NCBI GenBank assembly: GCA_029747015.1
Contig: JAKOGI010000126.1
Coordinates: forward strand, 739,001-803,000
From: Carnegiea gigantea
Lineage: Eukaryota > Streptophyta > Magnoliopsida > Caryophyllales > Cactaceae
Reading direction: 5' to 3'
Length of the DNA stretch: 64,000 nucleotides
Made by a program: the position numbers and the translations under genes. The notes beneath the pieces were generated by a model that was not told the DNA's origin, ran no database searches, and saw nothing but the letters and a program-made list of their open reading frames with translations. Below are positions 33,467 to 45,519 of the stretch, piece by piece (position 1 is the first letter of the stretch; the number at the start of each line of letters is the position of its first letter).

Positions 33467-33518
33467 TTTTATATCGGCCTCTCTTTCCTTCCACTTCATA
33501 TTTCACTGATGTGGGTCT
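33467..33518 (-). promoter_or_regulatory. USE and TATA box upstream of the deleted U1
   Basis: AGACCCACATCA (33518-33507) and GATATAAAA (33475-33467) are kept with Pol II spacing although the RNA gene they served is broken. Confidence 0.7.
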
Positions 33519-35924
33519 GGAACCTAACCTTATGAGAGTGCTTGTAAATGTTTTATTGATTCCAATTCTGTTATCTTGCTGGTGTATTCTTTAGTACCTT
33601 TACTGGCCGAAAAAGATCATGAGCTGGCCCAGCATCTTAATTCTTCAAGCCATTGAGGTCTCTCATTTTAAGCTCATTCTGACATAGGTCAGGTCAAGTT
33701 ATGAGGTGAATTTTTTCTATTAGGTGGGGCCAATTTTTCCTGTGAAATAGGTGCATGTGAGTGGATTTGAGGCAGTGCTTTGGGGACTTGTAGAGTTTGA
33801 TGGTTTTTGATGATACTGACAAGGATGAAGAAAAAGTGTCCTAAATGAGTATTTTACGATTGCATTACTGCGCTGTGCTACTTGAATTTGATTACAAATA
33901 CGCGTCCAGGTGCCTGGCTAGTTGATTTCATAAAAAAATTGAAATTTTTGGTCATTATGCCTACATCATGGACAGCAATCATTGACGTAAATTGCGTAAA
34001 ATAGTTTCCATTTGCCTTGTGTGCTTTTTGTTTGTCTTAGGCTGGATCTTCTTTATCTGCACATTATCTAAGGCCTATGTCCTATTGTTAAGTGGTACTA
34101 CAATTGGAAGTGTATTTTTTGAGATCATGCAGGTTTTGCTTTATTTTGAACTAATCAGATTCAGGTCATAAAGTGATGAATGAAGTGCACGGTCAAAGTG
34201 GGAAAGTGTCATAGTGACATTAGATCCCCCCTATTCTGAGGTTTTATTAAGCGCGAACTATAATATGATGGCGCACTGATACTTTTATATGAAGTTAAAC
34301 TTGTGAATCTTGGGGTTTTGGATAATAATAGATACTTTTGTCTTACTACCTAATTTGACGTTACTATACGGTGTTAACTTAGATGCTTTGAAGGCTGTGC
34401 TTTACTAATGCCTAGTCACAATTATTAGAGTTTTTTTTTTTTTAATTTAAAAGAGTTAGCATGCTTAATTGAGCTGGTTCATTGTATGACATGAAAGTTT
34501 TTCTGCCCAAAGGTTTCCAGTTCAAATATCAAAAACCCTTATATTGCGTTATTCCTTAAGGTTGGGATGAGCTATATGCAATCCTCTGTTCAAAGCCATA
34601 GGCATTTGGTGCTAGAGGACATGCCCAGCTGCGTAATATATCCGATTTGGTTGCTTGAGGTGCATTGGTTTCTTAACACTAATGGCTCAATTGAAGGTAG
34701 TGTTGAAGAAAGTTATTGACTTATTTCACTGTTTGACTTGGTTATGGAATTGCAGTCATATTTTATTTGCTTCGACTTGTAAGGATGGCTTTGCTTCTTA
34801 CATGGTGGAGCTGCTTTCCATTATGTTTGAGGGTGTGACACCTCGTTCATTTGGAGTATCTTGAATCAGCCTGCCTGGATGACCCTGCTAATATCTTGAT
34901 GTTCAGAGGTCGCACCTCTCAGGATGCTAGGTTTTCTTATCCTTGTATTATTGCATCTGGTTGATGGCATATGCACTTTGCCTTGATGTCAGATGATAGG
35001 CCATTCTGATGTCAGGGGTCTAACTGACATACATAGATATTTTCTTAAAGTTCTGTATGTTTTAGTTATACCTCTGGCATTGTTGAGTAATTGACATGGG
35101 CACTTGATGTGAATAAGAACATGAGCAGCATAGATTTGTGTAGAGTATTTGTTGAATGATTTTTTTTAAAAAATTATTGCAGTGAAGTTGTTGGGCTAGC
35201 TTATGCTCTTAACCTCTCTCTAATTTTTGCTAATGGATTTGAATGATTTCTCAGCTACATAAACTAATGGCATTGTTTGTGTTCATATTGCCAGGACTAG
35301 GATACCACATTTTCTAAGGGTAGCATTTGTTGAAAGCTTAATAATATTAGACGTGGTTGGGATGAACTTTGCTATTACCTTATGTTTAAGAACCATTAGA
35401 CATGGTTGGGATGAGCTTTGCTATTACCTTATGTTTAAGAACCATCTCAACCAAATATTTGAGCTGGTGATTGAAGGTGTAGGAATAGGTTTTATACTCT
35501 AACAGTCACCTTATCCATAACTTATACTAATCCTGTAGTTTTTGGTCTGCTTTCCCAAAAATTTTGTGCTTTGCCTCAGGATGCAAATTAAAGATAGAGA
35601 CAAGCTTTGATGAGGAGTTAACAAAAATGTACCTAATGTTTTTGAAGAGCCAATCATGGAGGCTTTAAAAAGTCATAATCCACAAGATTGCCCAAGTGGT
35701 TACTCTGAATTAATAACATCCTACAAAATCAGTTCACGAAAACCTCACAAAGGCCATCAATGCCTTTGATTTAAATATAAGTTGCTCTTAGGACAACTGA
35801 TGGCCTTTTACCTCTGTGTTCGGTCGAGGATGAGATGGCCTACTGTTAAATGGAAAGGTTTGACACACTTGGTTATGCGGTGTTATTCCCCACTTTCACA
35901 GGTTGAATAGTGTCGTGATGATTA
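33519..35924 (+). other. Non-coding spacer, partly unique to copy B
   Basis: Collinear with copy A up to about 34740, then copy-B-specific DNA. A unit of about 55 bp around GGTTGGGATGA is duplicated at 35348-35456. No gene recognised. Confidence 0.5.
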
Positions 35925-36143
35925 TGTTAGATTTTTTTTGTATCAATTGGGCCATAAACAAAGAGCCATACACATAGGCTCAAATGAGGCACCAATCCAA
36001 AACTAATTGACAATGGGTTGAGTAACTCACAAGCTTATATACATGCTCAAGCCCTTCAATTTTATCAATGTAAAACAATTCCCACTTTCATATTCTTTTT
36101 ATTTTATCAATGTGTGGATAACACCCACTTTCATAATCCAACA
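35925..36143 (-). mobile_element. Solo LTR of a TRIM retrotransposon
   Basis: 219 bp, TG...CA ends, roughly 80 percent similar to the TRIM LTR at 44525-44741 (shared TATCAATTGGGCCAT, TATACATGCTC, CCCACTTTCATA). Short direct repeats GTCGTGAT lie on both sides, though the left one is offset five bases from the LTR, so the exact TSD is unclear. Confidence 0.75.
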
Positions 36144-36443
36144 GTCGTGATTCATCTGCTTTCTGAAGGTCTGCAGAATGGTGATCCACTTCAGTTGTTA
36201 GATACACCCCCTCGGTGTGAGGGCTGCATACTTGTTACATATGTGAGTATGTGAAGACAACTGTATAATAGATAGGTCTCCCGTCATAATTGTCTTTCTG
36301 TGAAGTTATGATGTATAAGAGCGTGGCTGCTGATCTTTCCATATCATGCTGGTATTGGTTGGCTATATATTTTCTGCTGCTACATGTTTTTCCATTTAAT
36401 ATACTTTTTTTGCTTTAATAGAACTGGAATGATATACCCACTT

Positions 36444-36767
36444 GAGGACATCCATATAGTTACAGTTTCTGCTCCTGTGTTTCTTCTTATTCTGTTTGCG
36501 AAGTCTGATTGACTGAGACCATTGAAATACTTTGTGGCACAGCCATTTTCCGCTTCTATATGCCCCTCTGCAGGTTTACTCTCTGCTTTTGTTTGGTTGC
36601 AGATTGAGGACATCCATATAGTTACAGTTTCTGCTCCTGTGTTTCTTCTTATTCTGTTTGCGAAGTCTGATTGACTGAGACCATTGAAATACTTTCTAGC
36701 ACAGCCATTTTCTGCTTCTATATGCCTCTCTGCAGGTTTTACTCTCTGCTTTTGCTTGGTTGCAGAT
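36444..36767 (+). repeat. 161-bp tandem duplication
   Basis: GAGGACATCCATATAGTTAC at 36446 recurs at 36606, and the following bases match through TTTGGTTGCAGATT with few differences. Both units end in a T-rich tract plus GCAG, like a duplicated intron 3' end. Confidence 0.8.
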
Positions 36768-36927
36768 TCTGATTTTCTTCATAGATGCGATGCTATGTCT
36801 CCAAGTTTTAACTGAACATTCTGTCATTCTAGGGTATTAAATATCAATTTCGTCACCCACACCAATGGGAAAAAGGCGAGCTGAGATGGTGAAGAAATAG
36901 ATGGAGGTATGTAACGCCGAACAAGGC

Positions 36928-37130
36928 ATACTTTTCTCAGCCTTTTGGCTAAGATAAGTGTAGTATTTGTCTTATCAGTTTAATATCTGATACGTAGGTC
37001 ATGGACCCACAATGATATTAAATTAAATTTTTGAGGAAGCGGGTCCACCACAGTAGTTTGCAACTGGGACCCTTGAGCACCATCCATGTGTTGTGTGCTG
37101 CACTACTGCATGGGCCTAGCGCACTCCACC
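36928..37130 (+). pseudogene. Decayed U2 snRNA, copy B
   Basis: ATACTTTTCTCAGCCTTTTG, AGTGTAGTATTTG and CTTATCAGTTTAATATCTG identify U2. A two-base loss (AAGATAAGTG), a missing T in the stem IIa region and extra bases in the 3' hairpins mark it as a pseudogene. GTAGTA itself survives. No convincing USE lies at the expected distance. Confidence 0.82.
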
Positions 37131-38212
37131 ACATCATTATTAAAAATTGGTATCCTGGGACCAGTTGATTAAATAATTAGTTATAGTTCAAATGATACAG
37201 AGTATAAAATGAAATGGCTCTGAGAAGAGTTGTTAACCAGTCTCTAGGAACTGTGCGGGCGCTTTGTAGTGTTTCACTAGTTTGCCAAATAAATTATTCT
37301 AGTGTTTCACTAGTTTGCCAAATCAATTATGGTACTTCACATTTAACAACGTGAACAAAGATTTTTTTTTTTTTTAATTAAAAACAAATTTCTAGACAGG
37401 CATGCTGATTTTAGTTTGTCATTTGCTTGTCTCATTTACAGGTCAAGGCTTATATGTCAATCTGTGGACTCCATCCTGTTGGATCAGTTTTCAGACACAT
37501 GTAGTTGAATCTGATCCTGGACTGCAATGAAGTTGACTGTGTAAGTTATTGCCTCAAGACAAGCCCTATTACCAGCGGTATGCTTGTATTTGCAGTTGTC
37601 AAGTTCCATTTCAATGTGGAGGGGAACCATGGAAGTAACCATACTCCAGTATTCATGTTCAGAATTCAGAAATGCTGGATTGAATGGGATACAAGGCAAC
37701 ATTCCATCCATTGTGTAACTCATGCTGCTGGGAAGCCTGGGATATTCTTCAAGCACCCCTGATAAATTTTAGCTGCCTAATGCAGTTACAAACAAAAGTA
37801 GCCTTTGATACTAGCGAGGAAACACTTTTAGCTGATTCTTCATGAAAACTGCCTGTTTTGATAAATTTTCCTGAAAGGGAATCCATTAGCAATTTGTTGC
37901 TACATTATCATTTTCCCATGTGACCTCAGTTGGCTGGCAACAATTGCGTTCTCTTTGAATGGTTGGGCTAGTACTTCCATCCTTCATTATCCAAGTCTTG
38001 ATAGTCTTAGTTAGTTTAACCATTGAAGTAGAGAGGGCCAAGCCATCAAAGTGACGTAGGTCTGCTGAGATGGGATGGGCTTACAGCAGCCTGAAGGCAC
38101 TTTTGCTTTGTGGTTAATTTATTGATCATGTGAGAGATACGTACAAGTTATTTTCGAAACTAGCTCCAATTATTGCTACCTACTTTATGTCTCCGGGCTT
38201 AGAATCATTTAA
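37131..38212 (+). other. Non-coding spacer of copy B
   Basis: No gene recognised. A 33-bp phrase TCTAGTGTTTCACTAGTTTG-type is repeated in tandem near 37265-37325. From 37711 the sequence is again collinear with copy A. Confidence 0.5.
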
Positions 38213-38296
38213 TGAAATCAGAATGATATAGAGGAGATTTGCATGGTCCTTGTACAAGGATATGATGCGCCCAAAATGGGAAATTCTCCAATTTTT
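38213..38296 (+). pseudogene. Decayed U6 snRNA, copy B
   Basis: AAATCAGAATGATATAGAGG, GATTTGCATGG and TCTCCAATTTTT follow U6 from the central region to the 3' end with many substitutions. ACAGAGA is changed to ATAGAGG. It is the counterpart of 22146-22212. Confidence 0.7.
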
Positions 38297-38420
38297 GGGG
38301 ACAGGTTTTTTCTCCTGCAATTTGATTGCATCGAAAACTGCTTGGACTTTGTGCTGGATTGCAATGAGATTGCACGAGAGACTCCCTTGTTTGACCTTAC
38401 CGCAGTAGGAGATTCCTCAG

Positions 38421-38516
38421 TATGAATGCAAGTTACGGCTCTGACCCAATTGGAGAGCCTAGCTGTGTATATATAACATTCAGGGAATACAAAATTACAT
38501 TATTGTCCTCTTCATA
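38421..38516 (-). repeat. 3' LTR (96 bp) of the short-LTR copia
   Basis: It matches 43558-43653 at most positions, sharing GTGTATATATAACATTCAG-like and TTATTGTCCTCT blocks. Confidence 0.9.
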
Positions 38517-38525
38517 CTATTACCC

Positions 38526-41500
38526 TCAATCTGTTAGGGAGGAACGTACTGACAGATTGTGCCTGAAGAAATCAAACAATTTAGGAGACAAACCTTTGAT
38601 AAAAATATCAGCTAACTGAAGTTTAGTAGGAATATAGCGAACAACTAGATCTCCATGAGCGACATATTCATGAACAAAATGATAGCCAACCGCGATGTGT
38701 TTGCTACGATCATGCTGAACTGGATTAACAGTCATATAAGAGGCACTAATATTAGACCTTGGCAGGTGATGATAAATAGATACCAAGAACAGCAAGGAGC
38801 TTGCGAATTCAGATGGTTTCAGTAACTGTGTAAGCAACAGCCCGATACTTAACTTCGGTAGAAGAATTGAAACACGTGGGTTGCTTCTTGGAGCGCCAGG
38901 AAATAAGATTTGGGCCAAAGAACACTGCATAGCCTGTTATAGATTGACAAGAATCTTTGCAACCCGCCCAATCAGCATCCAAATAGGCAACAATGACCGA
39001 TGGAGTGGAAGCTGAACGTAACCGCAAGCCAAAACTCAAGGTACCCTGCAAATACATGAAAATATGCTTGATAGCATGTAAATGAATAGCACGGGGAGCA
39101 TGCACATATTGGGAAACTACATGAACCGCATAGATAATATCAGGTCTAGTCATAGTTAAATATTGCAATGCACCTACCATACTTCTGTACTCAGCGAGAT
39201 TAGCAAGTAACTCTTCATCTGTAAGGGTTAATGAGGTTCTAGAAAGGGATGGGGTACGAACAGGTTTTGTAGTATGCATATGAAATTTGCGACTGAGATC
39301 ATGGACATATTTTTGCTGGGACAAAAATATACCCTGAGAGTTTCGTACCATCTGAACACCCAAAAAATAATATAGGTCACGCAAGTCCTTCATAGCAAAC
39401 TGATTGGATAGAACAGAAATGAAATTATGAAGGATAGAAGAGGAACTACCAGTAAGAATAATGTCATCAACATAAAGAAGTAGGATCATAGTGGTAGAAC
39501 CATGGTGATAAACAAACATGGATGTGTTTGAGGAGGAACAAACGAAACCATGAGACAGAAGAAAGCTGCTGAACTTATGGAACCAGGCACGAGGGGCCTG
39601 TTTGAGACCATAGATAGCTTTCTTAAGCTTACAGACATGACGGGAAGAGTGAGGATTAACAAACCCAGGTGGTTGGTGCATGTAGACTTCTTCAGTAAGA
39701 ATGCCATGAAAAAAGACATTCTTGACATCTAGTTCTCGTATGGGCCAACCAAAAATGAGAGCTAAGGAGAGAACCAAACGAATAGTGGGGGGCTTGACAA
39801 CAGGGTTAAACGTCTCATAGTAATCAATGACTGCCTGTTGGTGGTTACCAAAAGCAACTAACCGTGCCCTATACTGTTCAACAGAACTATCAGAATGAAA
39901 TTTAACTCTATAAACCTATTTACAACCCACAAGATTTTGGCCAGATTGAGATGGTACCAACTCCCAACTATCATTAGTCAGTAACGCATTGTATTCTTCA
40001 GTTATAACCTTTTGTCAGTTAAAATCAATAGAAGCCTGTTTAAAAGATGTGGGTTCAAGACCCATAATAGATGTGTCAAGAGACAAAATCTGCTTGAGCT
40101 TTCGGATTCCACTCTTGGCCCTAGTAATCATATGATGTGTGTTACTGGGTGGCTATTCGAGTGAGAGACTGGGTCGTGGGCTTGAAGAGCAAGAGGAGAA
40201 CTTGGTGTGTTGGGGGGCCGAGTTGTTGGGCTGGGAAGGGGAGCACGTGTGCTAGGCATGGAGTGGTAGAGGCATAGGGCGGGGGAACTGGGCTGCACAG
40301 GGGGTGTGGGAGCGGGCAACCCAGCACTAGGAGAAGAGGGCGGAGTGGTGAATTGGGCTGTAGACTGGGTCAAACTGGGAGCCAGTGCAGGAGGGTGGGC
40401 CAAGCTAGCGGACGGGCCGTGGGCTGCAGAAGCATGACTCGGACTGCAGGTTGTGGACAACAGGGAAGGAGCACACGGTAAGGCAAGAGTGGGAGTAGGC
40501 CAAGATCGTTCCATAAGGCAATCAGGAAAACGGTAAGCGGAACGGAACAATGTGGAGTTTGGCAACTTAGAAAATTCCAAATAAGGAAATTCATGTTCAT
40601 GAAAAATAACATGTCGACTTATGAAAATCCAACCCTTGAGAGGATCAAAACATTTGTATCCTTTATAATAAGGTGCACAACCATGGAAAATACATCAAGT
40701 AGAGCGGGGTGCTAATTTATTAGCAGATGTAGCTGAAAAATTTGGATGACAGGCACAGCCAAAAGTTTTGAGAAAACTGTAATCATGTGATTTTTGAAAC
40801 AATTTTTCAAAAGGAGATTGACCTTGAAGATTAGGCGTAGGAAGCCTGTTAGCAACAAAAACAGCTGTTTGAACAGCATCAACCCAGAAAGTGGCAGGCA
40901 TGTGTCTCAATAAGTAAAGCACGAGCTATCTCATTGAGATGATGATGTTTTCGTTTAGCCACGCCATTTTGAGATTGAGTTTCAGGACAAGATTTTCGAA
41001 AATAAATTCCATGTTCTAAAAAATGAGCACTAAGAGATATATTATCAAATTCACGCCCCCATCACTTTGGAACATTTTAATTTTGGTGTCAAACAGGTGT
41101 TCTACCAATTTCTGAAAGGCACAGAAAGCTGGTAGAAAATCTGACTTGCGCTTTAGTGGATAAATCCATGTATATCGGAAAAAATCATCCACAAAGCAAA
41201 CATAATACCGAAAATCACGGTTAGACAGAATAGGAGATTGCCATAAATCAGAATGTATTAATTCCAAAGGTTTGCAACAACGATGTTCTACTAACTGAAA
41301 AGGTAAATGATGAGATTTAGCAAGTCGACAAGAATTACATGAATCATAAAACTTATTGGAAAAAGAAACTAAGTTCCGTGTTCTAAGAAAATTCAAAATC
41401 CTAGTTCCATAATGTCCAAGCCGACGATGCCAGGTAGTTGCAGGGTCAATAAGAGCAGCAAGGGCAAGGGGGAAGAACCAGGAACAGCGAGGGGGTAGAC

Positions 41501-43366
41501 ATTTCCAATGAGGCATGCAGCAGAATCCTACCTGAAATTTTATCCTTGACACGAACAAATGAGTCGTGAAATACAACAATGCAATTGTTATCTTCACAAA
41601 GTTGTTTGACAGACAGCAAATTATGTTTTAACGTAGGAACATGCAGAACTTTTTTCAAGACAAGAGGGTTATTGACTGTAGGAATATTAAGAGAGCCAAC
41701 ATGTTTAATGGGAAGAAGAGTACCATTCCCAACCTGGATTCGATCACTGCCAGTGTAAATAGACTTAGAGAGTAAATTACCTTTCGTAGGAGTCATGTGT
41801 GAAGCAGCAACTGAATCAGGATACCACATTGATTCGTTAGCATCAATTGCATTCAAGGTGGCAAAAGTGGGAACAGAATGGGAGGAGGAAGGAGTGTAGC
41901 GCTGTGGGCAACCTACAACTGTATGCCCCGAGGCAAAGCAAATTTGGCAAACAGTGTTAGGGTGAGAATCTAGTACCTCTTCAGATGAATTATTACCTGC
42001 AGACACAGAGTCAGTACAAGACGAAGATGAACATTGAATACTAGACCATGACAAGACAGTATTATCATATCCAGTTCCTGTAGCCACACCCCTACTAGCA
42101 GATTGTTGCTGATTTTGGTGAGAATTACGATTGCCACCCCCTTGGTTCTTATTGCCCTTGCGATTATTGTTGCGCCCCTTATTTTTATTACCACTAGACC
42201 CATTACCACGATTGGAGTTGGAAGATTGAGATGCTTTCCCAGGTTCCAAAGAAGCAATTGTAGTGCCAAAGTGGGATCATGAACTTGAAACAATTCCTTG
42301 GATTTTAGGAATTGAAGCCGCTGCTCATAGTGAATGAGTTTGGAACGAAGATCATCAAAGGTGAGTAAATTGGTACCATAAGAGAGAGTGGTCACTAGAT
42401 TGTGATAATCCTCATCTAAACCCTTCAGAGTTAATTGAACAAATTCAAGATCTGAAATAGGAGTCCGAATGGAAGCAAGCGAATCTGTAATGTACTTAAT
42501 ATCCCTAAAATAATCCTCCATACTTTATTTAGGATCTTTAGACAACATAGACAGATTAAGTCTAAGATCCATGGCCCGAGCAAGGCTAGCAGTATTAAAC
42601 CGATGTGACAGATAATCCCAAATTTGCTTAGAATGAATCAAATCATGAACATCAGTTAATAATTCAGGAGAAATCGTAGCAAATAACCAAGATCTAATAA
42701 GTTAATCCAAACGTAACCAGACAGAGTATGAAGGATTAGGATGCTGCACACCATTAAAATCAATAATATAAGAAGGGGTTTCAATCGTACCATCAAAAAA
42801 ACCACTGAGCCATTGAGTTACAAGAAAGACAATGAACTAAGTGCGCCAGGATAAGCAATTCTCAACAATAGTCAGAACAATGGTAATGAAATTCTGGATA
42901 TCAATTGAAAATAAACTCGGGTGTAAAGGAGGCAAGGTTGAACCGAGGTTCAACCATGGTGATTCAACCATGGGCTGAGGAGCCCCAAGCGGAACGCCCC
43001 CAGTCTGGGGCGGCAGAATGGTGTCGAAACCACCAGTAGCAAGCGGAGGCTGCCCGGAGAAGAAGGGGCCCAGGGGCTGGGCGCCAAAACCACCAGCAGA
43101 AAGCCCGGGCGACACGGCAGAGAAGGGAACGTACGTTGGGGTTGCAGTGGGCCACAAGAGAGGCGGCGCAGCCTGCGAAAACAGCCCGTACTCAGGTGTG
43201 AACGAAGCGGACATGGCTGGGACCGCGGTGCAGGACCGGAGTAGGGCGGTGTCAACGGTGGCAGCGGAAAAGAGGGGGAAGCGCTCACTGAAAACAAAGC
43301 CAAGACGGGACGCGAGTCATCGGAGATAGGTGGAGGTGTGACCGGAGAAGAGGTGGCAGTAGACAT
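38526..43366 (-). pseudogene. Copia gag-pol of the short-LTR element, interrupted
   Basis: Minus strand, from about 43366 to the stop at 38526. A proline-rich N-terminal region (42840-43366) is followed by UBN2-type gag (LEFVQLTLKGLDEDYHNLV near 42440), a zinc knuckle CQICFASGHTVVGC near 41945, and a protease-site remnant YPDSVAASHMT where the catalytic D-S/T-G reads D-S-V. Next come the integrase zinc region (WHRRLGH, CNSCRLAK), core (IHSDLWQ, FVDDFFRY) and a serine/proline linker (40128-40580). Reverse transcriptase (ELDVKNVFFHG, YGLKQAPRAW, LLYVDDIIL) occupies 39777-39150 and RNase H (YLDADWAGCKDS) lies near 39000. Stops and frameshifts break it into at least eight pieces. Confidence 0.9.
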
Positions 43367-43545
43367 TAGAAGAAGACGGGGAAGAGGGTATTCAACTGTA
43401 GCGGTGGAGAGGACGGCGGTAGCAAAGGAGGGCCCGGTGAGGAGAAAGATGAGGGTTAGGGTTTCGGTGAGGGAGACAGAGAGATGAGCCCAATTAGAGG
43501 TTTCTTGGAGAGGAAGAAACCAAAAAAATTAGGTCAGGAATCGAA

Positions 43546-43557
43546 GCTCTAATACCA
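43546..43557 (-). promoter_or_regulatory. Primer binding site, tRNA-Met type
   Basis: TGGTATTAGAGC on the minus strand directly follows the 5' LTR; one base differs from the standard TGGTATCAGAGC. Confidence 0.85.
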
Positions 43558-43653
43558 TGTGAATGTAAGTCACAGTTCTGACCCAAATAGGGAGCCTGTC
43601 TGTATATATATAACATTCAGAGAATACAAAATTATATTATTGTCCTCTGTATA
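43558..43653 (-). repeat. 5' LTR (96 bp) of the short-LTR copia
   Basis: Ends TATACAGAGG...ATTCACA on the minus strand; followed by the primer site. Confidence 0.9.
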
Positions 43654-43658
43654 CTCAG

Positions 43659-44524
43659 GACTTCATGCTAGAATCTTCTGCACTTTCCCACCATGTTTGC
43701 TGCCTGTACTGGTTGTCAATCTTCTGGAGAAGTTTCGCTTGCTGGTTATGTGCTTGTGTATTAATGTATTAAACCTGACTACCTGAGTATGGTATCTTAA
43801 TCTTGTTCTCTGCTTTGAGCTAGCTGGTGGCATTGTGAACAAACCAAGGAATTCGAGTGGGGGAAACTTCGAGTCAATAGGATGTTGGTTTAGATGAGCC
43901 TAATTGTTCGTTCATCCAATAAGCTTCTATCATGAAATGTTTTCTAAAGATTTCACCACGGTAAATGATATTCAAAATTTTTGTGGGTTTTTTAGAATCA
44001 GCCTCTCTGCTAGCACTAATGTCTGCAGGGGTTAGGCCATCCACATCTGGATCTCCCCTAACTCCACGTAAGCGGCGGAACCGACACTAGGGTTTGTTGT
44101 GTTGTTATTGTTATATGACTCTTGCAAGTTTGTGTTGATATAGAACGTGATATAAACCTTACAAAAAGCACGTGTAAACCTTGGATGTTTCCATATTATG
44201 GACGAATGCACCCGTATTCTGCGAGCCCAATTTGCTGTAAACATGATTCATTTTGTAACTCTCTTCGCTTAATACGTTGAACACCTAGCATGTCCTTAAT
44301 CGTTATCCCCAAGCTCCATTGACATCACGGTCCAATAGCAAAAACTTTTATGAGCGTCATTACATGATATAATTCTGTGCGTGGTTAGTGTAAAGTTTTT
44401 TCCGTATAACTTACATGTAAACAGTAATAATTTCCTGTTAAATTTTTTTATATCAATTGGGCCATTAACAACAGACATCACACGTCTTTTCCATATAGCT
44501 TACATGTAAACACTAATAATGTCC
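43659..44524. other. End of duplication copy B and anonymous flank
   Basis: 43659-43940 matches copy A near 22335-22620. Beyond that no gene is recognised. A TRIM LTR start with its flank is duplicated at 44410-44475 just before the TRIM. Confidence 0.5.
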
Positions 44525-44968
44525 TGTTAAAATTTTTTATATCAATTGGGTCATTAATAAAGAGTCATATATGTAAGCTCAAAGGAGGTTCCAACCTAAA
44601 ATCAATTGGCGATGGGTAGAGTAACTCACAATTTTATATATATCCTCAAACTCTTTAATTTCATCAACGTGGGACAATACTCACTATCATATACTTTGAA
44701 TTTTATCAATATGGGACAATACCCACTTACATACTCTAACATGCCCCCTAACGTGTGGGCTACTAACAAGGCCCACCACGTGCACACAATTTTAATCAAA
44801 TAGGGACGGTGGCAAATCAAGATCGAGCAACCTTGCTCTGATACCATGTTAAATTTTTTATATCAATTTGGCCATTAACAAAGAGTCATGGATATAGGCT
44901 CAAATGAGGTTTCAGTCCAAAACCAATTGGCAATACATGGAGTAACTCATAAACTTATATACATCCTC
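44525..44968 (-). mobile_element. TRIM retrotransposon, 5' LTR truncated
   Basis: Minus-strand order: partial 5' LTR (44968-44847), primer site TGGTATCAGAGC (44846-44835), an internal domain of only about 105 bp, purine tract GTTAGGGGGCA (44752-44742), then a complete 3' LTR (44741-44525, 217 bp, TG...CA). There is no coding capacity, as is usual for terminal-repeat retrotransposons in miniature. The first part of the 5' LTR is missing and no TSD could be found at the truncated side. Confidence 0.85.
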
Positions 44969-45519
44969 AGTCACCCACAAGGATTTCACTGTCTTCAACA
45001 ATAATCATAGGTCTGTCATTTCTATGAACACAACTATAATTCTTAGGTGAACGAGATCATTGCACTACTGAAAGGGAAAGAGGATTGAATAACGATAGAT
45101 CCAAAGATGATAAATCCAACGATTAGGACTTTTAAGTGTTCCAACTTCAAATGCGATCACAAAATTAGCACCTTCAGGGGTTCCAACTTCCCAAAGATGA
45201 TGTCTGGAACTCCTTGCTCAAGACTCCAGCATCTCCCATAGAGGAACAAAGGGAGGCTATTCTTTGATAATGACACGACATCAGTGTGGCAACTTTGTAA
45301 CTGTACCTAGCACCATAACTCATTTCAGAATTAGTGTCTGGCAATCAGACAACTCGGAAGGACAAAAAAAGAGAACCCTGTGGACATTTCGTTGACAAAT
45401 ATGTGTTATGCATAGTACAACGCCACTACAATGCAATTCCCGCGTGCAATACGAAGTTCAGTTTGTCTACGTATATGTAGCCTCATCTTTGACAAAACAG
45501 GGAGGTCATTTCTAAGAAA
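44969..45519. other. Anonymous spacer
   Basis: Non-coding. Nothing recognised except the target site CTAAGAAA of the following MITE at 45512-45519. Confidence 0.5.

Larger units (their letters stand above)
38421..43653 (-). mobile_element. Short-LTR Ty1/copia retrotransposon with non-canonical LTR ends
   Basis: 5233 bp with two 96-bp LTRs (38421-38516 and 43558-43653) and TSD CTCAG at 38416-38420 and 43654-43658. On the minus strand the LTRs begin TATACAGAGG or TATGAAGAGG and end ATTCACA or ATTCATA, so they lack the usual TG start. A tRNA-Met primer site follows the 5' LTR and a purine-rich GATTGAGGGTAATAG precedes the 3' LTR. Size and domain order fit an Ale/Retrofit-type element. It interrupts duplication copy B; the empty site is visible near 22331 in copy A. 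Confidence 0.92.
31280..43940 (+). repeat. Segmental duplication, copy B (continued, interrupted)
   Basis: Copy B starts near 23350, resumes after the copia insertion and runs to about 43940. A second copia insertion (38421-43653) interrupts it. Its last part (43659-43940) matches 22335-22620 of copy A. Between 34740 and 37710 it contains DNA, including a U2-like gene, that copy A lacks. Confidence 0.8.

Noticed and set aside
40128..40612. Overlapping proline/serine-rich frames
   Set aside because: They are the linker between integrase and reverse transcriptase of the short-LTR copia read in several frames, not separate genes.
44032..44244. 70-codon minus-strand frame near AACTCCACGTAAGCGG
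   Set aside because: No homology recognised and no leader or splice signals beyond chance.
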